A stretch of DNA of 64,000 bases from Capsicum annuum (Eukaryota > Streptophyta > Magnoliopsida > Solanales > Solanaceae). The position numbers and the translations under genes were made by a program. The DNA lies in the NCBI RefSeq assembly GCF_002878395.1, contig NC_061122.1, positions 74,725,658 to 74,789,657 of the forward strand, in the 5' to 3' direction. The notes beneath the pieces were generated by a model. The model was given only the letters and a program-made list of their open reading frames with translations, had not been told where the DNA came from and made no database searches. Below, piece after piece: positions 36,900-47,035 of the stretch; the first letter of the stretch is position 1; each line of letters opens with the position of its first letter.

Positions 36900-38790
36900 T
36901 GGTGTAGATTCATATTTTAAAAGATCCACAACTAAATTAAGTCTCGCAAATTAATAAAGATAAATTGAGTCTCAAATTATTACGACTTTAGTTATCACAA
37001 TAGTTAACTTTTAATTGAGAATATTGGTTCAATCTATGTTAGAGTTAAATTGGGTTTCAATTTATCATGACTATAGTCAACATAATTAGTTGACTTCTAA
37101 TTGGGATATACTGATTCAATATAGGATCGAATTAAGCCTCAATTTGTCACGATTATAGTCAACATAAATAAATGACTTATAACTGACGAATGTTGATTCA
37201 ATCTATATTATATTTAAATTAAGTCTCAATTTGTCATGAGTAAAGTTAACATAAATATTTGACTTCTCTTTGAAAAATATTGATGCAATTTATATTAGAC
37301 TAGACATCGAAAGACCCGTGCTAGCACAGACCCAATATATATTTTTTTTAATCTCAATTTATGTGACACAAATTAATTTAAATAATCAATCATTAATTTA
37401 AATTTTTAATTATTGTGATGTATAATATTTTTTCTTCCATTTCAATTTAAGTGACACTGATATAAGTTTTAGAGTCAATCGAATATTTAATATTTTTTAT
37501 GTGATTTATAGTGCTTTTAGCATAATTTTTCAATAAGATATCAATACTCTCATCGTCCCAGTTTATGTGTCTTCTTATTTTAAAATAATATATGTTACTT
37601 TATGTCTTCCTCTGTTCTATCGTAATTTTTGTGGCACTAATATAATTTCAATAGTCAACCAAATAATTTATATTGACGTATCATTTTGAGTGTATTTTAT
37701 ATTTTTTATGAAATATTTTTATTTTTTTAATTCTTAGATGACCATAAAAATTAATTAGGTGTGATATAATAAAATCACGATTGAAACATCGAAGTAGACA
37801 TGTCATAAATGATTTATAACAACTAATTAGAAGTGGTATAACAAAATTACTATAAAAATATTTGTGAATTTTTTTTAAATGAGTCTCATGTAAGACATCA
37901 AGTTAATTTAAAACGTCAAAAGTTAATTTATCATTTTGTGTCTAATTTCTCTTTTTTATTAATTTTTTTTAATACTTAGATGACTTATAATAATTAATTA
38001 AGGTGATATAGTAAAATTACAATTGAAACAGTTGAAGAAGGTATCACAAAACATCAATAGTTAATATATTATTTTATTTCTATTTTACCTTTTTATTAGA
38101 TATAATTATTTTTTAATACTTAAATGACTTATACTAATTAATTGAGAATGATATAGTAAAATTACGATTGAAGCAACTGAAGCAGACATGTTGAAGACAT
38201 GCTTGCTTATTTTCCTTTATTAGTAGTAACATTAAATTAAGTCTCAATTTGTCACCACTATAATCAATGTAAATGTTTGACTTTTACTTGGAAAATATTG
38301 ATTCGATCTATGTTACGATTAAATTGAGTTTCAATTTATCACGGCTATAAACATAAATGTTTGACTTCTAATTGAAAAATATTAGTCCAATCAATATTAG
38401 GATTGGATTGTATCTTAATTTGTCTTGATCGACTATAGTCAACATAAATGTTGACTTTTAATTGGGAAATGTTGATTGAATCTATGTTATGATTAAATTA
38501 AATTTCAATTTGTCGTGATTATAGTCAACCTAAATGGTTTACTTCTACTTGAAAAATATTGATTCAATCTCTATTAGAATCAAATCGAGTCTCAATATAT
38601 CACCACTATAGCCAAAATAAAAGATTAACTTCTGAATGGGAAATATTGATTCAATCTAAGTTAGGATTGAATCATGTGTCAATTTGTTACTATAGTCAAC
38701 ATGAATAATCGACTTCTATTTGAAAAATGTTGATTCAGTATATACTAGGATTAAATTGAGTCTCAATTTGTGAATTTTATGACTCGCCAA
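36900..38790. repeat. Tandem array of ~85 bp units, interrupted by an insertion
   Basis: Units carry TCTCAATTTGTCA, then TATAGTCAACATAAATG, then TTGACTTCTAATTG, then AAATATTGATTCAATCTATG. Starts of the TCTCAATT block lie near 36970, 37055, 37138 and 37224, then after the insertion near 38242, 38329, 38414, 38504, 38590, 38676 and 38760. Spacing is 84-90 bases and the units are diverged. The array is cut by 37300-38230. Confidence 0.8.
37300..38230 (-). mobile_element. Helitron-like non-autonomous insertion (Hel-1)
   Basis: This segment interrupts the 85 bp array precisely: the array unit stops after ATATTAGA at 37299 and resumes with ATTAAATTAAG at 38231, as in intact units (TTAGAATCAAAT near 38575). 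Read on the minus strand it ends with a palindrome GTGCTAGCAC (37318-37327), GCACGGG, an 11-base spacer and CTAG (37300-37303), a Helitron-type 3' end. The other end reads TTACTACTAATAAAGG on the minus strand without the canonical TC start. No protein is encoded. There is no target duplication, as expected for Helitrons. Confidence 0.45.
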
Positions 38791-40400
38791 CATAAGTGAT
38801 GACTTCTAGTAACTCAATTTCACTTCTAAATTTAATTTTAATAAGATGGAATAATAATTGTTTTGCCCCTTTTCGATTCGAAGGGTTTGGAAAACATTAT
38901 TTTTACTTTTTAAACTGTTCCAAAACTTTAAAGAAAATTTAAAACAATTTAAGAAATTACATAGTCGCCACTTGATTTTTGAGAAAACATCAAGAAAAAT
39001 TAAAAATATTACTTAAAAGATTCAAAACAGAAAAAATCTTGTAAGTTTAGAAATTTTGAGTAAGCGGTTCTTATTAATACTCTTGGAAGGTACCAAGAGT
39101 ATCCGCTAACTTGCGGTTATCTGGACTATTTGAAAATTACTTTTTTGACTAACTTTAAAAAGAAAAATTGATTTTTTGAAAAGAAAATGATTAAGGAAAA
39201 TTGTCTTCAAGATTTATGCAAAACAAATTTTGACGACTTAGCGAAAATTTTAACTAGGTCTAAGAAAACTAAGAACAATTAGCATATAAAGGGGAAAGGA
39301 GGAAATTAAAGGACTTAGGCCATTAGGCCTAAATCATAAACCCTGTCCTATGCTAATTTGAGTTTTTGACCCATGTGCACCTGTCCTAATCTAAATACTT
39401 GGGATTTTGGCCCATAACCTGTTCTAAGCTAGTTTTCGGACCTTTGAGACTCAAAATCCGCTTCACATGTATTAAATTACAACTTTGACTTCGAGGCCCA
39501 AATGAATGAATAAATAAATGACTAAATGAATAAATAAAAATAAGGCAATAATAAAAATCGAGAATTTTCCAATCTCTTAGTAACCTCATTAATGGGTTTT
39601 CACCCATTTTCTTTCTTCTTTCATCTTCTTGCACCCGCACGCTAGTAATCGACTTTGAGTTTAAAACTTCGGACTTGACTCAGAGAGAGGGGCCTCATTA
39701 GCCCATTACGAAATGCAAGAGGAAAGGAGTTTATTTTGACTCCACAATAAATTCATGCAAAGGAAAAGATAAAAAAAAAGATTAATATGTGTTCGAAAAT
39801 TCTACACTTAATAGATAAATGATGAGATGAAAAAGTAGCAATCTCAAGCATAAAGAAATAGTAAGTTATGATATCAAAGCAAACTAAATTATCCAACAAA
39901 AATGAAATTAAACCATCTCCTGAATAATCTTACAAAAAATTAAATCTAGCACAATATAATTAACTAGCCCTTGAAAAGAAGACATGAATCCACAAGCATA
40001 GTTGCTTAAAATTTAGACGAATAGATTAATACATATTTGGTCATATCTATTACTTAGAAGAAAAAAAAATTACTATAGCATGTGAATAACAATGGTATTT
40101 CTAAACACTTTAAGAAGTAAATCAATAAGCGAAGTGAAGCAAATAACATATATTAAGCATATTTGAGAAATGATATTCGAAGACAAGATAGGAGAAATAG
40201 TTCGTAAAAGATTAATTCTAAGAAAAAGTATTCAATTATATCAACATCTATTTTAGTTCTACATCATTTCAACAAAACCTGTAACCCTAACAACTTTTCA
40301 ATCTAAACAAGAGAAAATCAAATACAATTTTGAACACGACAATGAGTAACTCACAATTTCAAATTGAGAAACAATTTCACAGACCCTTAACAATAGTAAA
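38791..40400. other. AT-rich intergenic DNA, no gene seen
   Basis: No recognisable coding or RNA gene. A short ATGA/AATA-type simple repeat lies near 39500-39540. An 84-codon minus-strand frame at 39386-39640 has no family features. Confidence 0.5.
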
Positions 40401-40860
40401 CATTCCTTTTCGACATAAAGGAAATAACTTTACATACTAAAAGCAAAAATATCCATAGCATGAACATGCATTTTAAGTAAAGATCAAAACTTTATCCATA
40501 ATAATCTAAGAATAAAGTCAAAAGGCGAAACAATCAATATTAACTATTCTTTTTAACCTAAAGGAAACAACTTTACATGCTAAAAATAAACATATCTGCC
40601 GACAATGAATTTAAACAAAGTATGAGTACATATTTTAAGCAAAGATAAAAACTTTACCTATAATAATTAAAGAATAAAGCCAAAAGGCAAAACAATCAAT
40701 ATTAACTATTTTTTTCAGCATAAAGGAAACAACTTTACATGCTAAAAGCAAACATATATGACAACAATGAATTTAAACAAAGCATGACTACATAATTTAA
40801 GCAAAGATCAAAACTTTATCCATAATAATCAAAGAATAAAGCCAAAAAATACGTTCAACT
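40400..40860. repeat. Tandem repeat, ~145-160 bp unit, three copies
   Basis: Each unit contains TAAAGGAAACAACTTTACAT, then GCATGA, then AAGCAAAGATCAAAACTTTA, then AAAGAATAAAGCCAAAAGGC. The TAAAGGAAA block lies near 40415, 40558 and 40720. The third unit ends at about 40855 without the final repeat part. Confidence 0.8.
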
Positions 40861-40969
40861 ATTCCTAGCTCGTTTTATACTATGAATATGAAAATAGGCC
40901 TAATATTGATACCATAACGTCCTATGTCCTTCAAGGCCATCTACGGTAAACAATTTCAGCAAATAAAAC

Positions 40970-41089
40970 TACAACTACAAACTACGAAGAAGAAAAAGAT
41001 GAAGAAGAAAACGATAATAAAACTAAAAAATTACAACTACGAACTACGAAGAAGAAAAAGATGAAAAAGAAAATGATAATAAAACTAAA
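40970..41089. repeat. Tandem duplication, ~62 bp unit
   Basis: Two copies of ACTACGAAGAAGAAAAAGAT followed by purine-rich sequence and GATAATAAAACTAAAAA. Confidence 0.8.
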
Positions 41090-41317
41090 AAGGGGGGAAG
41101 GTGTGTTTACCATTTTTGGGACAGCAAAACGGAACTACAAGCTTTTTTCGGAGTCTTGATCACCACCGAAAAGTGTTCAACTCGAGAACTTCAATTAGCC
41201 CGCGAATTTCACAAAAAAGGAAAATTTTTACTTAAAAAAAAACTTCTTTGCTCAAAGCTTTTTTCTCCAACCTTAGACTTTTAGACTTTGAAACTTCTCT
41301 TTCTACCAAAATAGTGG

Positions 41318-41436
41318 TAGTATTTATAGGAGATGATGGTGATTTAATTCTCTTTATCCACCAATGTGGGAGAAAAGTATTTATAGGAAAGAATGTGTAT
41401 TCGATTCTTTTCATCCACCAATGTGGGAGAAAGAAT
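41318..41436. repeat. Tandem duplication, ~57 bp unit
   Basis: GTATTTATAGGA near 41319 and 41377 and ATCCACCAATGTGGGAGAAA near 41357 and 41414. The intervening sequence is diverged. Confidence 0.75.
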
Positions 41437-41480
41437 TTAAGAGTGTTTTTAAAATTTTAAAATTGAAGATAAGATGAGGT

Positions 41481-42324
41481 TAGGGCTGCTTATCGGTTGG
41501 ATAATTATACTTAGCGGTTCAACTTATTGGTTATCGGTTTTTAAATATACTAATCTGCTAGCCACCCAATAAGATAACGGTTGGTTCGGTATCAGATTAG
41601 CAATTAATGGACGGTTATCAGATGATGTAACAGATAAATTTAAGAGAGAATGAAATATCGAGAGATTATTGATAGTTCCTTCGTTTCTTCACCAACTAAG
41701 TTGTTTGTATACTATGATTGATCTATTTATCAATCTTTTAGGCTTCTTGAGTTTTGTTCGTATAGTTATTGAATAGGTTAAAACATCAAATCAAATAAGT
41801 TTTTTTTTCTAGACCTAAAATATATGTAGAAACATTTTTAATTACTGGATTGACAGAAAAAATTAAAACTTTAATATTATTTGAATTTTTATGTTTTATA
41901 TCAAACTTTGTGAAGAACAAATTTGGGTTGTTTCATTTTTATTGCGGTCTTTTGTATTGTCACGAATAATTTATGTTTTGGTTTAAGAATTAATTTCAAA
42001 TTTTCTTTATGGTTAGATTTCACAAGAAGTGACATGTTATTTTCTAAATTAAGGAGTGAATAGAATAATAAATGGAGTTTTATATGTTGGATTGACAAAA
42101 GATACTTATATATCTAAGGGTAAAAATATAATTATAATAATTCTTAATGGGTTAACGGTTTACTCGATAAGAAAATTGAGTAATCCTTCTCTGCATCAAT
42201 AAGACATTAATTATAAAATTTTGATCCATTCTTTAATCATTAATCCGATAATCCATTACCAATTAGCCAATAAACTAATTTTGCAGTTGGGTTAATGGTT
42301 ACGGTTCGATTTTGAACAACCCTA
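41481..42324. mobile_element. hAT-type non-autonomous DNA transposon (hAT-1)
   Basis: The element starts TAGGGCTGCTTATCGG and ends, in reverse complement, TAGGGTTGTTCAAAATCG, giving short imperfect terminal inverted repeats of the hAT form. It is flanked by 8-mers GATGAGGT (41473-41480) and GATAAGGT (42325-42332), 7 of 8 alike, the right length for hAT. Subterminal GGTTATCGGT/AGCGGTT-like motifs cluster near both ends (41491-41640 and 42145-42310), as hAT transposases bind. No transposase is encoded in the 844 bp, so it would depend on another element. Confidence 0.7.
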
Positions 42325-42360
42325 GATAAGGTGGAAGATAAGGTGGAAGATAAGGTGGGA
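42322..42360. repeat. 12 bp repeat, three copies
   Basis: AGATAAGGTGGA is repeated three times between the hAT element and the MULE, with the last copy ending GGGA. It overlaps the hAT target duplication. Confidence 0.85.
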
Positions 42361-42384
42361 GGAAATTGTACAATGTAGTTTTCT

Positions 42385-42393
42385 TTTTTGAAT
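42385..42393. other. MULE target site duplication, left copy
   Basis: TTTTTGAAT, identical to 58282-58290. Nine bases is the standard length for Mutator-like elements. Confidence 0.9.
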
Positions 42394-42513
42394 GAGAAAA
42401 TACATAATTACACCACTGATGTTGTCTGAGATTTTCAGAAAGACACTTAAACTTTTAATACCACCTATTACCCCAGATTCTTATTTAATCCCTTATAAAT
42501 ACACTATTTTGAC
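42394..42513 (+). repeat. MULE left terminal inverted repeat
   Basis: Begins GAGAAAATACATAATTACAC and contains CACTGATGTTGTCTGAGATT and TTATTTAATCCCTTATAAAT. It pairs with the reverse complement of 58161-58281 up to TATTTTGAC. Confidence 0.93.
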
Positions 42514-42856
42514 TTATCTTTTGTCTCTGTGTGAAGTCACGCATGCCAGACGCGTGAATAATTAAATGTGATTCAATTACCTAATTAAACTCTGCCACAT
42601 GTCAATTAAATGTCCAAAAAATGGAATTCTCTTCTTCTTCTCCTCTTTAAAACCACAACCTCCTTCCAGTTGCCATTAACGGCTATTTTGAAGAAAAGTT
42701 TTGCCTTTTTTTCTAATCTTTTCTCAACAAAATCAACCTTAAAAGGTAAGATATTTCTATTTATGATGTAATTTCTAAAGAAATTCAGTCCTAAAAACTT
42801 TAATTTTGTTTTAATTGTTTTAATTTTTTGGAAATCATGTTAAATTTTGTGTCTAG
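42514..42856 (+). promoter_or_regulatory. Leader and probable 5' UTR intron of the GRF gene
   Basis: After the terminal repeat comes a CT-rich leader (42632-42730), then AAAAG/GTAAGATATT, a good splice donor at about 42745, and an acceptor TGTGTCTAG at about 42857, 24 bases before the ATG. The transposase gene at the other end of the element has a leader intron of similar design. No TATA box could be assigned with confidence. Confidence 0.5.
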
Positions 42857-42880
42857 CTATTTGCTGAAAATAGTTTTACA

Positions 42881-43245
42881 ATGTCAAATGTAATCTTGAA
42901 TCGAATTTGTAATGACGAGAACGATCCCATGTTGCGTGTAAAAATGCGATGCAAACATGGAGACTTACTGTCAATGCAAACGTCATGGTCGGAGGATAAC
43001 CCAGCTAGAAGATTTTGGTCTTGTCCACGCTATCGTGTATATCCTATACATGTTTTCTTATTTTTCCTCTTGTTTTTGTTCAATTGATTGGTTTATGCTC
43101 CTTTTAGGAGAAATCATGCAACTTCTTTAGATGGAGGGACCCGAAAAAGACTGATTTACGATCGAAGACAGTTATTCTAAAATTGGCGAAGAAAATCAAG
43201 GACTTGGAAGAAGCATTGGCATTTTATAAAAGTAATGGCAAATAG
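42881..43245 (+). CDS. GRF-type zinc-finger protein (MULE second gene), stop-interrupted
   Basis: Exon 1 (42881-43036) and exon 2 (from 43108) join in frame over a 71-base GT-AG intron (donor CGT/GTATAT, acceptor TTTTAG/GAG). The product begins MSNVILNRICNDENDP and has the GRF zinc-finger pattern CKHGDLLSMQTSWSEDNP, RRFWSCP, SCNFFRW (Cys-His-Cys-Cys). A basic, heptad-like segment follows (SKTVILKLAKKIKDLEEALA). A TAG at 43243-43245 ends it at about 98 residues. The same frame continues to 43410 with a basic stretch and a hydrophobic span LIVMIVVVFFLFW that looks like a membrane anchor, so the ancestral product was probably about 150 residues. Plant proteins of this layout are annotated as At4g04775-like and have no established function. 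The gene lies just inside the left terminal repeat and converges on the transposase gene. Confidence 0.72.
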
Positions 43246-43410
43246 GAGGTGAAGAAAGAGAAGAAGAGCAAATGTTGTAATTGGAAGCTCATCGTCATGA
43301 TTGTCGTAGTGTTTTTTCTATTTTGGACTAGCATTATCAAGAGAACGGATGATAAATGTAGCTATGTGCAATTAAAATTGTCACAATCATTCTCTTATTC
43401 TACAAAATAG

Positions 43411-43898
43411 TGTTCGTCTTTGCTCTTGTTGGAATAGTAGTTGCTTAACAAGATGAAATTTTGATTGGTTATGTAACACTAAGTGTTCGTCTTTTCTCTT
43501 TTCGGAATAGCAGTCGCTTAACAAGATGCAATCTATTTTATATCAATATATTGTGTAATACCTTTGCAATCTATTTTGTATCAATATATTGTGATATTGA
43601 CAACATTTGTGAGCATTCAAAATGTAAAGTGCAGTGAATAGACTAACAAAGCAAGGACTTCATTTAACATATTCATACTCTTGTTTCAATTTGAACAACA
43701 AAACTTGTTTTGTTTGGTACATAACAGAACATACCTTAATACCTAAAGGTACCTTACAAAGCAAACTGCCCAAAACATTGTTTGATTGCTACAAAACAAG
43801 AACAAAAGCCTATCACCATCAACAAAACATACAAAAAGTAATTGTTTGTGACAATATCAACAATCTCCACCAAAATATACACATCATATCAGCAAGAT
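43411..43898. repeat. Convergent 3' region with short tandem repeats
   Basis: Between the two MULE genes. TGTTCGTCTTTGCTCTTGTT and TGTTCGTCTTTTCTCTTTTC (43411 and 43487) each lead into a GGAATAG-AGT-GCTTAACAAGATG block. A 38-base unit with TGCAATCTATTTT.TATCAAT occurs at 43527 and 43565. No coding signal. Confidence 0.7.
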
Positions 43899-44402
43899 CT
43901 ACTTCCATGGCACACGAATCTTCCTAGTTGAAATATTTTTGCCTTGCCTTTTGGCAGCAGCTGCAGACCTCGTTTGAATAACCTTTTCACTCCTCATTTA
44001 TTCAAGTTTGTTATTGGTAATGGCCGACTTGCCTTTCTATTTGAATCCTTGTCTTGGTGTATAGACAATATCACCAGTCACAACTTCAAACCTCTTTATG
44101 CCCTTTTCACCAGTGCTAATGACTCTTCTACTTGGCAATCCAGGCTGTACAAATAAATTACAGAAATTATAAGGCAATCTTCAGAAATTTCAGGTTGCAC
44201 AAACAAAAATCCTACAAAGTACTTACATTAAGAGAGCTAAATCCATCTTCATCTTGGTATATTTCAATCCCCATCATCCTTGACCTTTTAAAAGGTCTTA
44301 TATGTCATCCACTATTGTCCTCATGATTTTGCCTTTGAGGGGGCACACCCCTTCCTTTGCCCCTTCCATTGGCAGAACTGGTTTGGCTCTCTTGAGTCAT
44401 TC
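43899..44402 (-). pseudogene. mudrA-like transposase gene, C-terminal exons (cut off by Gy-C)
   Basis: Continues the frame from 54319 across the Gy-C insertion: the glycine/arginine-rich tail ends there with SGRGRG and resumes here as GMTQESQTSS and GRGKGRGVPPQRQ. A GT-AG intron (44145-44226, donor GTAAGT) precedes the last exon, which reads LPSRRVISTGEKGIKRFEVV, GDIVYTPRQGFK and QTRSAAAAKRQGK and stops at 43899. Three in-frame stops are visible: one in the penultimate exon and two in the last exon, after GFK and LE. All could come from C-to-T or G-to-A changes. Confidence 0.78.
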
Positions 44403-44407
44403 CTCTT
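44403..44407. other. Target site duplication of Gy-C, left copy (CTCTT)
   Basis: CTCTT directly before TGTAATGCCCC; identical to 54314-54318. Confidence 0.92.
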
Positions 44408-46820
44408 TGTAATGCCCCGAAAAATGGGTTCCAGAGCGTCACACGGTGCTTGAGGCTAAAAGTAGCCCCAAGCTAACCCTTTGAGCCATTTTCATTCAGT
44501 TCAACACAAATCAACGGAGTTTCCATAAATAACCCTCAAATATCAACAGAGTAATCATCATCCAAGAATAAAAGAATTTCAGAAATATAACAAAATATGA
44601 CTTGTTAGTCAACTCCCAACATCTATACTAGTCTGACAAGCCTCTAAGAAAATCAATAAAACCAGCGATCCATTGAGACATGCCCCAACTGACTCATACT
44701 CAGTTATCAAATGTAAACAATTCCGTGAAACCAACATCAGACATCACGTCCTCGGAACATGAGGACTCAGCACAATAGAGGATGTAGAACAGCGTGCCCG
44801 AAGAATCACTGTCGAACCTGGAACTGAGCACCTGAACCTACATTCTGAGAAAATGCAGCCCACATTCGAAGATGTGGGTCAGTACCATGGAAAGGAACCG
44901 AGTATATGGGGGTGTATGCAGTTGTATAAACATCATCATCATAAATATTTATAAGAAATATGCAGGATGTATAAAAGACTCACATAGCTCGAAGAAATTC
45001 ATCATAATCATGAGAGGATGAAATAAGTACAATAACACATATGAGTCATCATATAATTTGTCAATCACTTTCAGTTCATCAAGAATATCAATTCTCATAA
45101 TGTAAATATCATTTAAATCTTTCGAAAGAATAACTTTCACAATTCCACTTTTAAATCACTTCACCATTCACCATAGACACAAGGAAACACACACACACTG
45201 GGAGATCCTATAACCAACATAAACCATATGAGCTACATGGAGTCCAACATACAACCCATGTTGGGGAGAGCCGTCCTATCCTTGCCATAGGAGTAGGACT
45301 ATTGATATCAAATCTACACAAACTAGTGATCACTATATAAATCATCCTCAGGCTCACTCGTACGGAGGCACGTAGTTCTAGGGAAGTAAGGTCGCTTTAT
45401 ACCTCCCACTCAGTGCTAAAAATTTCTCCCGGACTTAGATCAGATAATTTCAAAGACAATCTATAACAAAATAATTTTAGTAATATATAAATATACATCG
45501 GGAGCCATCATGCTTCCCATCTATCAAAATCAACCACGTTGTGGATTTCTTTCACACTCGAGTTCAAAACAACTTCATTAAGATCAAAAGGTTAAATCAT
45601 TCAAAATATCTCAAATATTCAATATCAACGTGCTTATCACACACTTTCTCAAAAAAACACAATTTCCAATTGGGATTCACGACCCAAATATCAAAATCAT
45701 GATAAATATCGTTCAAGATTCATGCTTTATATCTCCACATATGTAAATTCATCTTTCAAAATCATAAACATTAAGATTTCATAATAATCATCATAAGATA
45801 TGGGTTCATTCTTCAAATTTGTAAGAATCAAATAAAAATCATGCCTTTGTAAAGAAAATTACTTTTGGGCACAAGAACGAACGAGAGTTCTTGTTGAAAA
45901 ACCCCACATACTGTGAATAATGAACTTTAGATCGATACTCGCTTTTGAGATGTTAATCGTGTCTTTGAATGATGGTTCTTGGAGTTCTTGAACTAGGATC
46001 TTGGAATCTTGAATAAATTTGCAGAATTAATGGTGAACTCTGGAGGTTCTTGAAGTTGGATGTAGGAGATTAGGATTTTCTTTTTGACGGAATTTGATGA
46101 AATATAATATATAATGCTTCTAATAGGCTTTAATATAGGGTTTGGCAGATTTTAGGTGAGGGAGAATGACCAAAACGCCCCTAAAAATGAAATAATTCTC
46201 AAATCTATCCTTTGGTAGACTGTTTTGATAGTCTGAAGTAGATCAACCATAACGTTTTACTCCGATATCCAAATTGGATAAAACCAATTTCATTAGAAAT
46301 AGGACTCTCATATCTTTCCGTTGATATATAGTATCTCACCCAAATCATTGTGTACGAGGAGTTATAATCGCTTGAAGTTGACCCAAAAATTCACTTTTGA
46401 TAGGCTAAAGTAGATCGACCATAACTTTTTGCTCCGATAGACAAATTGGATGAAACTAATTTCATTGGAAAGAGGACTCGCAAAACTTTCCATTGATATA
46501 TAGTAAATCACCTAGATCATTATGTACAAGGAGTTATGATCATTAAAAGTTGGAGAAAAAATACGCCAGGCCTCAGTACTTTTTCCTGCAAGTTTTACTG
46601 TTCACTACTATTCACGATTCGATCGAAATGTTCATAACTCGTCGCTCGGGTGTCCGTTTTGGATGATCCACATATAGTTGGAAAGCTTATTCGATACTCT
46701 ACGCAATGGAGGGTCATAGTCTAAGACATTCCACACGGAAAATTCATAATTCATTCTAGAAGATAGAACCCAACACGTTTACGCACAAAATTTTAATAAA
46801 AATTTTCCCAGGGTATTACA
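44408..46820 (-). repeat. Gy-C 3' LTR
   Basis: Near-identical to 51898-54313 apart from scattered substitutions and small gaps. It contains an internal tandem repeat of about 175 bp (46205-46560). Ends TGTAATGCCCC and CAGGGTATTACA on the plus strand. Confidence 0.93.
46205..46560. repeat. Tandem repeat inside the Gy-C LTR, ~175 bp unit, two copies
   Basis: Both units carry AAGTAGATCRACCATAAC, then CTCCGATAKMCAAATTGGAT, then AAACYAATTTCATT, then TTGATATATAGTA, then ATCATTRTGTAC. The same doubling is in the other LTR (about 53705-54050), so it predates this insertion. Confidence 0.8.
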
Positions 46821-46835
46821 TCATCGCCCCCTTGG
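46821..46835 (-). other. Polypurine tract of Gy-C
   Basis: The minus strand reads CCAAGGGGGCGATGA directly before the LTR. Confidence 0.8.
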
Positions 46836-47035
46836 AAACATTCATCCTCGAATGATGCTAGACATGCCAAGATTAGATAGGGAATAGAGCATACAGCTGA
46901 AACCATTCGTTAGACTCATCACCACATTGTTTCTCACTCGGAATGCAACATAGAATGCATAAATTCAAGAAGCTACAGCTGAACACATAATAAATGACAG
47001 CTAAACTGCTGCACATTTTATTAAAAGTGCATGAT

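Noticed and set aside
36900..38790. CRISPR-like repeat array
   Set aside because: The repeats are long, diverged and directly adjacent without unique spacers, and the context is a plant nuclear genome.
39386..39640. Minus-strand frame of 84 codons
   Set aside because: Part of it comes from an ATGA/AATA simple repeat and it has no recognisable family.
41248..41460. Possible small repeat protein with two FIHQCGRK blocks
   Set aside because: The repeat is explained by the 57 bp tandem duplication in DNA; no start context or similarity supports translation.
44949..45140. Minus-strand 63-codon frame in the Gy-C LTR, repeated at 52440-52631
   Set aside because: The same short frame occurs in both LTRs because the LTRs are copies of each other. 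No domain is visible, so conservation says nothing about coding.
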